The notes under the pieces: model-generated
Seen by the model: the letters and a program-made list of their open reading frames with translations, nothing else
The model's database searches: none
What the model was told of the DNA's origin: nothing
Assembly: GCA_900557315.1 (NCBI GenBank)
Contig: USSI01000107.1
Coordinates: 1-5,801 of the forward strand
Length of the DNA: 5,801 nucleotides
Direction of reading: 5' to 3'
Origin: an uncultured Butyricicoccus sp.
GTDB lineage: Bacteria > Bacillota > Clostridia > Oscillospirales > Butyricicoccaceae
Made by a program: the position numbers and the translations under genes
Part shown: in pieces, positions 1 through 5,603 of the stretch
Layout: each line of letters starts with the position of its first letter
Position numbering within the stretch: position 1 is the first letter of the stretch

Positions 1-423
1 CGCCGTGACTACCAGCACCATCGCAAGCCACAGATGCGCAAAAATATACTGCAGCGCAGTCAGCAGCACACCCTCGGCGAGGAAAACGCACACGCCGACC
101 GCCACGCACGCTGCCGCGCAGACGAACACGCCCGCCGCCGCAATATCCTTCGCGTTGCGGACAAAGCCGTCGTACCCGCTCGCCTGCCGGTCGCACAGCC
201 GCTCGATCGCGGTATTCATCAGTTCCGCGCCCATGGTCAGGCCGAAGCAGATGCAAAGCAGCGCAGCCTGCTCCGCAGTCGCCCGCCCCAGCAGCGCGAA
301 CACAGTGACGTAAAACGCCGCCACCATATGCACGCGGAAATTGCGCTCCCCGTGGATGCACAGCCCCAGCCCGCGGAACGCGTGCTGAAAGCTCTCATGC
401 AGTTTTCGGATATTCTTTTTCAT
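1..423 (-). CDS. dgkA: Diacylglycerol/undecaprenol kinase, DgkA family (3' end cut by the window)
   Basis: The gene encodes a small integral-membrane lipid kinase. In Gram-positive bacteria DgkA homologues mainly phosphorylate undecaprenol to recycle the cell-wall lipid carrier. The 141 codons visible have no stop, so the C-terminus lies beyond base 1. Family marks seen: an amphipathic N-terminus, the ERN triad at residues 26-28 (metal-ligand Glu), the active-site block ELMNTAIE at 67-74 (the two glutamates are the catalytic/metal pair in E. coli DgkA), and KDIAAA at 92-97. Hydrophobic segments lie at about 33-46, 52-65 and 95-115. A further hydrophobic stretch begins near 128, beyond where a typical ~120-140 residue DgkA ends. 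The ATG overlaps the ybeY stop (ATGA), and the upstream purine run is a weak ribosome site, so translation is probably coupled to ybeY. Family assignment is firm; the exact lipid substrate is inferred. Confidence 0.9.
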   Translation of the reverse strand, partial: MKKNIRKLHESFQHAFRGLGLCIHGERNFRVHMVAAFYVTVFALLGRATAEQAALLCICFGLTMGAELMNTAIERLCDRQASGYDGFVRNAKDIAAAGVFVCAAACVAVGVCVFLAEGVLLTALQYIFAHLWLAMVLVVTA

Positions 424-920
424 TGTTCTTTGTCTCTTGTCAGCCCGAGGAACGCAAGGTTGTCCTCTTCTTTCCCGCGCATCAGGCGGGTATCCTCGTC
501 GCTGCGCTCATGGTCGTATCCCAGCAGGTGCAGGACCGAATGCGTGGTCAGATAGCCGCACTCGCGCGCGGGCGAATGGCCAAATTCCGTCGCCTGTTCA
601 CAGGCGCGCGTGTAGCACAATATCATATCCCCCAGCATGACGCAGCCGGAGTCCGGCTCGCGCTCGAGTTCCTCCTGCGGCACGCCGTTTAAAAACTCAT
701 ACATTGGGAAGGAAAGCACGTCGGTCACCGCGTCCTTGTCCCGGTATTCGGCGTTCATCTGCCGGATGGTGTCCGCATCCACAACGGTCACGTCAATCGC
801 CGCGTCAAACGGCACCTTTTCGCTTTCCAGCACGCGCAGGGCGCAGGTGCGGATCAGCTCGCTGACCGCCTGCTCATCCTCCACCCCGGTATCAAACCCG
901 ATGTTGATCTGATGGTTCAT
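420..920 (-). CDS. ybeY: Endoribonuclease YbeY (rRNA maturation factor)
   Basis: YbeY is a zinc-dependent single-strand endoribonuclease of the UPF0054 family. It acts in the cytoplasm in 16S rRNA 3'-end maturation and ribosome quality control. The 166-residue product has the normal family length. The zinc-binding H-x3-H-x5-H motif is intact (HSVLHLLGYDH, residues 127-137; His127, His131, His137). It is preceded by the conserved TDVLSFP at 66-72 and the LGDM block at 96-99. The ATG at 920-918 follows an AAGGGG ribosome site with about 8 bases of spacing, and it overlaps the phoH stop by four bases. The stop in turn overlaps the dgkA start. PhoH, YbeY and a lipid kinase in this order is a standard Firmicute arrangement. 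No key residue is missing. Confidence 0.96.
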   Translation of the reverse strand: MNHQINIGFDTGVEDEQAVSELIRTCALRVLESEKVPFDAAIDVTVVDADTIRQMNAEYRDKDAVTDVLSFPMYEFLNGVPQEELEREPDSGCVMLGDMILCYTRACEQATEFGHSPARECGYLTTHSVLHLLGYDHERSDEDTRLMRGKEEDNLAFLGLTRDKEQ

Positions 921-1939
921 CGCTTTTCCCCTTTTCGGCGGAAGGCCGGATGCTTGTTGTCCGGCGCCTTGCCCCTGCCCTTTTTGCTTTCATAATCCGC
1001 ATACGCCTTGACGATGCGCTGCACCAGCTCATGGCGCACGACGTCCTTTTCGGTCAGGTAGCACTGGGCAATGCCCTCCACGCCGTCCAGCACGCGCAGC
1101 GCCTCCTTGAGGCCGGACTGTTTGCCGTCCGGCAGGTCAACCTGCGTGATGTCGCCCGTGATGACCGCCTGCGAGCCGAAGCCCAGACGGGTCAGGAACA
1201 TTTTCATCTGCTCGGGCGTGGTGTTCTGCGCCTCGTCCAGGATAATGAAGCTGTCGTCCAGCGTGCGCCCGCGCATATAGGCCAGCGGCGCTACTTCGAT
1301 CGAGCCGCGCTCCTGATATTTGGCGAAATTCTCCGCACCAAGCATATCGAACAGGCCGTCGTACAGCGGGCGCAGATAAGGGTCTACCTTGCTCTGCAGG
1401 TCGCCGGGCAGAAAGCCCAGTTTTTCGCCCGCTTCGACCGCCGGACGCGTCAGAATGATGCGGGAAACCCGCTTGTCCCGGAAAGCGGCAACCGCGGCGG
1501 CAACCGCAAGATAGGTCTTGCCTGTGCCCGCCGGGCCGACGCCCATGACGATCGTATTTTTCTGGATGGCTTCCATATAGCGTTTCTGTCCGAGCGTTTT
1601 TGCCTTGACCGGCTTGCCTTTCGCCGTGATGCAGAGCACATCGCGGCTCATGGTATGCACTTCGGCCTCGCGGCCGTCGCGCGCCAGGCCGATGACATAC
1701 TGCACGGTCTGCGTGCTGATCGCCTCGCCGCGGCCCGCCATTGCTGTCAGCGCGCCGATGGTGCGCGCGGCGACATCCACCTCTGCATCCTCGCCGGAGA
1801 GTTTCAGCTCGCTCCCGCGGCTGACGACCGACACGCCGAGCTCGCGCTCGATCAGCTTGATATTCTCATCAAATGCCCCGAAAACCGCCATAAGCAGTTC
1901 GGTCTGTTCTACCTGTATTGTCCGTTCTATGGTTTGCAC
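917..1939 (-). CDS. phoH: PhoH-like ATPase (PhoH/YbeZ family)
   Basis: This is a cytoplasmic P-loop ATPase of the PhoH/YbeZ family. It is commonly encoded beside ybeY and thought to work with it in RNA metabolism. Counting from the chosen GTG start (340 residues), Walker A GPAGTGKT is at 135-142 and Walker B FIILDEAQN at 231-239. The conserved TRPAVEAGE lies at 164-172, and the ITGDITQVDLP sensor region near 260-270. The N-terminal half carries the small RNA-binding-like domain seen in this family (FGAFDENIKLIERELGV). The frame stays open upstream to a GTG at 2053-2051, but those 38 extra residues are arginine-rich and do not resemble the family. Members usually begin close to the IQVEQTELL segment, so I chose GTG 1939-1937. 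The ribosome site there is weak (GAAAG). The basic C-terminal tail ends in RRKGEKR. The stop overlaps the ybeY start (ATGA). Confidence 0.93.
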   Translation of the reverse strand: MQTIERTIQVEQTELLMAVFGAFDENIKLIERELGVSVVSRGSELKLSGEDAEVDVAARTIGALTAMAGRGEAISTQTVQYVIGLARDGREAEVHTMSRDVLCITAKGKPVKAKTLGQKRYMEAIQKNTIVMGVGPAGTGKTYLAVAAAVAAFRDKRVSRIILTRPAVEAGEKLGFLPGDLQSKVDPYLRPLYDGLFDMLGAENFAKYQERGSIEVAPLAYMRGRTLDDSFIILDEAQNTTPEQMKMFLTRLGFGSQAVITGDITQVDLPDGKQSGLKEALRVLDGVEGIAQCYLTEKDVVRHELVQRIVKAYADYESKKGRGKAPDNKHPAFRRKGEKR

Positions 1940-1959
1940 CTTGCTTTCGTTTTGATATC

Positions 1960-1980
1960 GTCCAAAACGGTGTTTCGGAC
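1960..1980 (-). repeat. Hairpin in the yqfD-phoH gap
   Basis: On the minus strand GTCCGAAAC and GTTTTGGAC form a 9-base-pair stem (one G-U pair) around a 3-base ACC loop. It ends about 20 bases before the chosen phoH start. A smaller perfect 5-bp inverted repeat, GCGGC-ACA-GCCGC, sits just upstream at 1994-2006. No T-run follows, so this is not a standard intrinsic terminator. It may be an mRNA processing or leader structure limiting or tuning phoH-ybeY-dgkA expression, or chance in GC-rich DNA. The pairing is directly visible; the role is inference. Confidence 0.4.
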
Positions 1981-2067
1981 GAAGGGAAGCACCGCGGCTG
2001 TGCCGCAATGTTCTATTTTCAGATACGCGCTGCGGCGCGGGGTTTCTCTGCACCGGCCGGTTCGGGG

Positions 2068-3297
2068 TTACGGCGGCGCCGTCCCATCCGTCTCCGGCTC
2101 GGGCGCCGGGATCTCGCTGTCGTCCACCGCCTCCACGCCGATCTGTTCGACCGCGTGCACCGACATCCGCAGCACCGCCGCACCGTTTTCCGCGGTCAGG
2201 GTTTCGCTGTGGCTTTCCACCATGCCGTCCATGTCTGCCGCGATGCCGCCGAGCGCGCGGGAAATCATCTCCACGCGCACCTCGTCCACGGTCCGCTCCA
2301 CGGCTTCGCGCTCGTAAAACACATAGGTCTGCACCACGACCGAAACCGGGAACACCACGCTGTCCGACAGGCGCAGCGTCTTTGTCTCCATTATTTTATC
2401 ACAGGTCCCCCCGGTAATTCCACTCCCAATATATAAATTTAACCGTTTATTTCCGAAAACCAGCGCATACTGCCGCCGCACTTTGCCGGTGTAGTGCTTT
2501 TCCTCCACCGTCAGGGCGCGCGCAGCCTCCGCCGTGCGCAGGGTATATGCTTCCACCTCGCCGCGCGCATGCGCCAGGTGATATTGACCTTCCTCGCGGG
2601 TCGGCGGCACAAGTCCGCTGATGAGCGTGTCCCCGGCCTGCACCGCGTCGCCCGCCTGCACAACCGCCTGCCCGTCCAACGCGTGCACGCTTTTGACCAC
2701 GCCGTCCCGCTCTGCCACCACCTTCACCACGGCGTTCTGGTCGATGATCTCTTCGGGCGGCTCCGCGCCGGACGCCTGTATGGTCACGCTGTTGCCCCGG
2801 ATATTGAGCGCAAAAAAAGTCATATTGGGCTGCATCTGCAGGATTTTCCAGCGGATGCTCCGGGTATTGATCGAGCGGATGCGCGCGCCGATGTGCACGC
2901 CGAGATCGTCCAGCTGCTGCATCACCTCTGCTTCGGACAGCGCGGGGTCAATATCGGTTTCAATCGACCAGACGCGCGTGCACAGCATCCAGCAGGTCAG
3001 CACAAGCAGGAGCAGCCCGCCCCACAGCATATATCGCGGCCGCAGGCGCGCCGCGGCAAAGGGTGCGCCGCGCCGCCGCACAATGTGCACGCGGCAGCCC
3101 GTTCGCCCCATATACCGCCGCAGCGCGCGGAAATCCGCAATCGACATGGTCGCGTACAGCTCGTTCCAGGCGGTGCGCTTCATGTGCCGCAGTGTCAGGC
3201 TGTGAAAGGCGCACAGGTTGAGAAAGCGCGGCAGGCTTGCACCCGTCACGCGCACGCGCACCTGCCCGCGCGCCAGCAGCCAAAGCCGTCCAATCAT
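2068..3297 (-). CDS. yqfD: Sporulation protein YqfD
   Basis: YqfD is a membrane-anchored mother-cell sporulation protein of the YqfD family. In B. subtilis it belongs to the SigE regulon and is co-transcribed with yqfC; its biochemical activity is not established. The 409-residue product has the expected layout. A basic N-terminal cytoplasmic domain (about 1-88, with conserved RTAWNELYATMSIADFRAL near 41-59) is followed by one transmembrane helix (about 90-106). After it come the W-S-I-E-T segment just past the membrane (110-114) and a long extracytoplasmic domain. The stretch with GVVKSVHALDGQAVVQAGDAV resembles the short beta-rich repeats of YqfD family members. The ATG at 3297 has a strong GGAGGGAAGG ribosome site. 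It starts 23 bases after the yqfC stop, as expected for one operon. An AT-rich island lies inside the gene at 2391-2460. Confidence 0.92.
   Translation of the reverse strand: MIGRLWLLARGQVRVRVTGASLPRFLNLCAFHSLTLRHMKRTAWNELYATMSIADFRALRRYMGRTGCRVHIVRRRGAPFAAARLRPRYMLWGGLLLLVLTCWMLCTRVWSIETDIDPALSEAEVMQQLDDLGVHIGARIRSINTRSIRWKILQMQPNMTFFALNIRGNSVTIQASGAEPPEEIIDQNAVVKVVAERDGVVKSVHALDGQAVVQAGDAVQAGDTLISGLVPPTREEGQYHLAHARGEVEAYTLRTAEAARALTVEEKHYTGKVRRQYALVFGNKRLNLYIGSGITGGTCDKIMETKTLRLSDSVVFPVSVVVQTYVFYEREAVERTVDEVRVEMISRALGGIAADMDGMVESHSETLTAENGAAVLRMSVHAVEQIGVEAVDDSEIPAPEPETDGTAPP
2391..2460 (-). promoter_or_regulatory. AT-rich island inside yqfD, possible internal promoter
   Basis: In a gene that is otherwise strongly GC-rich, this stretch is AT-rich and uses rare-looking codons such as TTA and ATA. 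On the minus strand it contains TATATT and TGTGATAAAAT, which resemble sigma-A -10 elements, the second with an extended -10 TG. It lies about 450 bases before phoH. phoH, ybeY and dgkA have vegetative roles while yqfC/yqfD are sporulation genes, so a promoter hereabouts would make sense. No good -35 match was found at normal spacing, so this remains a weak call. Confidence 0.2.
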
Positions 3298-3320
3298 CCG
3301 CCTTCCCTCCTTCCCGCGCC

Positions 3321-3581
3321 CTACTCCGCCGTGGTGTACTCGACCGATACAATCGTCCCGGTTACCGCCAGTTCATCGAGCGAAAGCGCCGTCAGCGCCA
3401 GCCCGTCCCCGGTGATGCGCACCTCGCAGCCATTGCACTTGACGCGCAGCAACCCATCGTCATATTCCTGAATGCCGCGGTGGTTTTCCACCACCACGCG
3501 GCTGTTCCCGATGATCTCCACACGCGGCCGCGCGCTGTGCAGATCGTCAAACAGCGACGTGCCGAATCCCTCGTGCGCCAT
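3321..3581 (-). CDS. yqfC: Sporulation protein YqfC (YabP/YqfC family)
   Basis: The gene encodes a small, soluble sporulation protein of 86 residues, the normal size for YqfC. The family shares a YabP-like fold, and in B. subtilis yqfC is the first gene of the SigE-dependent yqfC-yqfD unit. Sequence marks are the central IIGNSRVVVENHRGI (about 23-37), then VKCNGCEVRITGDGLAL (47-63) and a hydrophobic C-terminal strand with VTGTIVSVEY. These are alternating beta-strand patterns typical of YabP/YqfC proteins. The ATG at 3581 has an excellent GGAGGAGGGA ribosome site, and a SigE-like promoter lies immediately upstream. Its pairing with yqfD supports the assignment more than its short sequence alone does. 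The molecular function of the family is unknown. Confidence 0.88.
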   Translation of the reverse strand: MAHEGFGTSLFDDLHSARPRVEIIGNSRVVVENHRGIQEYDDGLLRVKCNGCEVRITGDGLALTALSLDELAVTGTIVSVEYTTAE

Positions 3582-3604
3582 GCGTTCCCTCCTCCGTTCG
3601 GGCT

Positions 3605-3633
3605 ATTGTATGCGGCGGCTGCATCAAACTTGC
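3605..3633 (-). promoter_or_regulatory. SigE-type sporulation promoter for yqfC-yqfD
   Basis: On the minus strand the -10 box CATACAAT (3612-3605) matches the SigE consensus CATACAMT perfectly. The -35 box GCAAGTT (3633-3627) matches KMATATT at five of seven positions, and the spacer is exactly 14 bases, the SigE optimum. Transcription would start near 3598 and leave a leader of about 17 bases that contains the whole GGAGGAGGGA ribosome site of yqfC. yqfC is SigE-controlled in B. subtilis, so position and sequence agree with known biology. Confidence 0.72.
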
Positions 3634-3649
3634 CTGGCCGGCATACCCT
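3621..3649 (+). promoter_or_regulatory. SigE-like promoter facing the ylbJ-like gene
   Basis: On the plus strand CATACCCT (3642-3649) matches the SigE -10 consensus at seven of eight positions. GCATCAA (3621-3627) gives a four-of-seven -35 match that includes the GCAT core, with a 14-base spacer. Start of transcription would be near 3656, about 20 bases before the ATG at 3677. Its -35 box shares one base with the opposing yqfC -35 box, so the two promoters are back to back. ylbJ belongs to the SigE regulon in B. subtilis. This site is weaker than the opposing one. Confidence 0.45.
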
Positions 3650-3676
3650 GAACAATCGGGAGAATCGAGGTGTCCA

Positions 3677-3799
3677 ATGAAGCTGTTTTTATCGCTCGCG
3701 CTGTTTGCTGCGTTCCTGCTCTGCCCTGCCGCGTGCGCGGACGGGGTGCGCGACGGGCTTTCGCTCGCCGCGCGCGAGGCGCTGCCCGCGCTGTTCCAG
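3677..3799 (+). pseudogene. ylbJ: YlbJ-like sporulation membrane protein, N-terminal fragment
   Basis: A plus-strand reading frame starts at ATG 3677 with a GAGG ribosome site six bases upstream. Its first 40 residues are a hydrophobic helix (residues 2-20, CPAACADG after it) and then GVRDGLSLAAREALPALF. This resembles the start of the sporulation integral membrane protein YlbJ, where the segment continues into a P-F-F motif and many membrane helices. Here the resemblance ends after Phe40 (3796). The following codons (QQFRVQGKLP and on) are simply the antisense of the histidine kinase gene, up to a stop at 4018. So about the first tenth of a roughly 400-residue protein remains. The fragment lies divergent from yqfC behind a SigE-like promoter, which suits a sporulation gene. 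The identification rests on a short segment and is moderate. Confidence 0.55.
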
Positions 3800-4915
3800 C
3801 AATTCCGCGTCCAGGGCAAGCTGCCGTTCCAACAGGCCGGACAGCGTTACAGGCTCCCGGCGGATCGCCGCCGTCCCGGTCTCCATGCGGGAGATCTCCA
3901 GCATCTCCGAAATCAAATTCTCCATCCGCCCCGTGACCTGGAGAGAGCGCAGCAGGTACTTGTCCCGGTCCCGGTACACGTCCACCCCCTCCAGCATACC
4001 GGAGAGCTGGCCTTTTAAAATGGTGACAGGTGTTTTCAGCTCGTGGGAGGCCGCGGAGAAGAAGGCCATCCGCTGGCGGTCCAGTTCCCGCTCCTGCTCC
4101 ACCTCTCCCCGCAGGGCGTGGTTGGCGTTCTCCAGCTCCCGCAGGGCCGTGGACAGCCGCCGGGACATCTCATCCAAACTGCGGCCCAGCTTTCCAATCT
4201 CGTCCCGGCGCTCCTCCCCGCACTCCCAGGTAAAGTCCAGCTCCGCCATCTTGCCGGCAATGCCGCTGAGCCGAACGATGGGGCGGGTGATGTACCGGGA
4301 GTAGACCAACGCACACAGCAAGGAAAACGCCAGCAGTGTCAGCAGCAGCCATGGCGCCATCTGAATCAACGCCCGTACCGCCACATTTTCCGCCTCAATA
4401 CGGGGCGTGACGCAGAGGGAGTAGAGCTCCTGCTGGTCGGCAAACCGCACGTCGACCAGCATCGCGTCCTGTTCAGACATGGTGACGCTCACCATGCCCT
4501 CCGCTTCTGCCGTCCCAGTTTCCCAAGCAACAGCCGCCGTATCATCCACGGAAGTCACAATGCACTCAGAAGCTGCGCCAACCATCGTCGGGTCATTTTC
4601 GCGCAGGGACTGGGCGGCAAGCAGGGAGCCCGTGGCGGCGATCTCCCCGTCCGGCCCCAACAATGCAGCGCTCGCCCCAGTGGTGCGGATAAACGCATCC
4701 AGCAGCGGCCCGCAGTCCTCAAAAGAGGATCGCGCCAGATCGCCCAGCAGGTCGTCTACCTGCCGCGTCAAATCGTCGTTGATCACTGTGGTATAGGTAA
4801 CTGGCGCGGCCAGTGCAACCAGCCCGAAGGTGACGCCTCCGGCGCCAAGCAGGACCCATGCAGTGATGAGAAAGATGCGTGCGGTCAAACTCTCACTGAT
4901 TTTCCTTCGCAGCAC
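3689..4915 (-). pseudogene. Two-component sensor histidine kinase, truncated before the ATPase domain
   Basis: This is a membrane sensor kinase of the EnvZ/VanS-like class, partner of the response regulator just upstream. The order is: transmembrane helix 1 (about 13-37); an extracytoplasmic sensor region (about 38-185); transmembrane helix 2 (about 186-205); a HAMP linker starting at RPIVRLSGIA (211-220) with DEIGKLGRSLDEM (238-250); and a HisKA dimerisation domain with phosphoacceptor His291 in SHELKTP. After about residue 373-380 kinase resemblance ends, and the frame runs on as arginine-rich antisense of the ylbJ-like gene to 3689. The N, G1, F and G2 boxes are all absent, so about 120-130 residues are lost and the product could not bind ATP as a kinase. 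The start is GTG 4915, with GAGGAG nine bases upstream, overlapping the regulator gene by 23 bases. No known ligand can be assigned. Confidence 0.85.
3776..3803. other. Breakpoint joining a truncated ylbJ-like gene to a truncated kinase gene
   Basis: To the left, the plus strand reads as the ylbJ-like start up to about 3796. To the right, the minus strand reads as a histidine kinase down to at least 3803. The stretch between can be read as either: LLEQRGQRL in the kinase frame or EALPALF in the other. This suggests a short shared sequence at the join. Neither gene continues past it. No terminal inverted repeat, target duplication or integrase gene is visible. Confidence 0.65.
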
Positions 4916-5558
4916 GATACCCCACTCCTCTCACAGTCTCGATATATCCCCGCCCCAGCTTATGTCGGAGGTTCTTAATGTGGCTGTCCACCACCCGTTC
5001 GTCCCCGAAAAAGTCATAGCCCCAGAGCTTGGCCAGCAGCATTTCCCGGGTAAACACACGCCCCGGCGCGGCCAAAAAGGTGTGCAGCAGTTCAAATTCC
5101 CGGGCGGTTAGCTCCAGGGGACGGCCCTCCAGAAGGACCTCTCTGGCGTCCAGCCGCATGGTCAGATCCCGGTAGCGCAGGCAGCTCTCCGCCGCGCCGG
5201 TATTCCGGCGCAGAATCACCCGGATTTTCTCCAGCAGGACCGGCATGGAGAAGGGCTTGGTCACGTAGTCGTCGATATTCAGGCCGAAGCCCCGGAGCTG
5301 CTGCGTCTCTCCGTCCAGAGCCGTGAGCATCAGAATGGGCACCTGGGACTGGCGTCGGATCTGCGCGCAGACCCCGAAACCGTCGATTTTCGGCAGCATG
5401 ATGTCCAGCAGGACCAGGTCAAAAGACTGGGCGCGGAACAGGTCCAGGGCCGCCGCGCCGTCTCCGGCCACAGCGGCCGCATAGCCCGCGTCCTGCAGAT
5501 AGGCGCACAGCAGCTCCTGCAGCTCCGGCTCATCCTCCACGATCAGAATTCGTTTCAT
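4893..5558 (-). CDS. OmpR/PhoB-family response regulator
   Basis: This is a cytoplasmic DNA-binding transcription factor activated by phosphorylation, encoded as the first gene of the two-component pair. Counting from ATG 5558 (221 residues), the receiver domain spans about 1-117. It has the acidic pair Glu8-Asp9, phosphoacceptor Asp52 in LLDIMLP, switch Thr79 and Lys101 in TKPF, so it is fully intact. The winged-helix domain (about 125-218) shows LTAREFELL, then LWGYDFFGDERVVDSHIKNLRHKLG with the recognition helix, and ends with the standard IETVRGVGYRA wing. A TTG at 5564 is an alternative start, but ATG 5558 has GGTGAT five bases upstream, matching the 3' part of the Shine-Dalgarno consensus. 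The target genes are not in the window. Similar pairs occur near ABC transporters and in mobile elements of gut Clostridia. Family is certain; the regulated process is unknown. Confidence 0.95.
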   Translation of the reverse strand: MKRILIVEDEPELQELLCAYLQDAGYAAAVAGDGAAALDLFRAQSFDLVLLDIMLPKIDGFGVCAQIRRQSQVPILMLTALDGETQQLRGFGLNIDDYVTKPFSMPVLLEKIRVILRRNTGAAESCLRYRDLTMRLDAREVLLEGRPLELTAREFELLHTFLAAPGRVFTREMLLAKLWGYDFFGDERVVDSHIKNLRHKLGRGYIETVRGVGYRAAKENQ

Positions 5559-5576
5559 CAACAATCACCGGGAAAA

Positions 5577-5582
5577 AGTATA
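5577..5582 (-). promoter_or_regulatory. Possible -10 element for the response regulator
   Basis: On the minus strand TATACT (5582-5577) matches the sigma-A -10 consensus at five of six positions, 18 bases before the regulator ATG. A transcript would start near 5570 with a very short leader carrying GGTGAT. The -35 region at normal spacing (ATGATA) is poor, and the better TTCACA (5597-5592) is only nine bases away. A weak or activator-dependent promoter is therefore more likely than a strong one. Confidence 0.28.
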
Positions 5583-5603
5583 GCACAGGATTGTGAATTT
5601 ATC

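Noticed and set aside
1940..2053. 38-residue N-terminal extension of PhoH from GTG 2053
   Set aside because: It has no ribosome site, is arginine-rich with no family resemblance, and would cover the hairpins. The start at 1939 gives normal family length.
950..2317. 455-codon plus-strand open frame
   Set aside because: It lies antisense to phoH and the end of yqfD, both with clear motifs. Its translation is His/Arg/Ala-rich without domains, as expected for the shadow of a GC-rich gene.
2494..3471. 325-codon plus-strand open frame
   Set aside because: It is antisense to yqfD and yqfC, with low-complexity His/Arg/Gln composition and no family motif.
4043..4978. 311-codon plus-strand open frame
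   Set aside because: It is antisense to the histidine kinase, whose HAMP and HisKA motifs are unmistakable on the minus strand.
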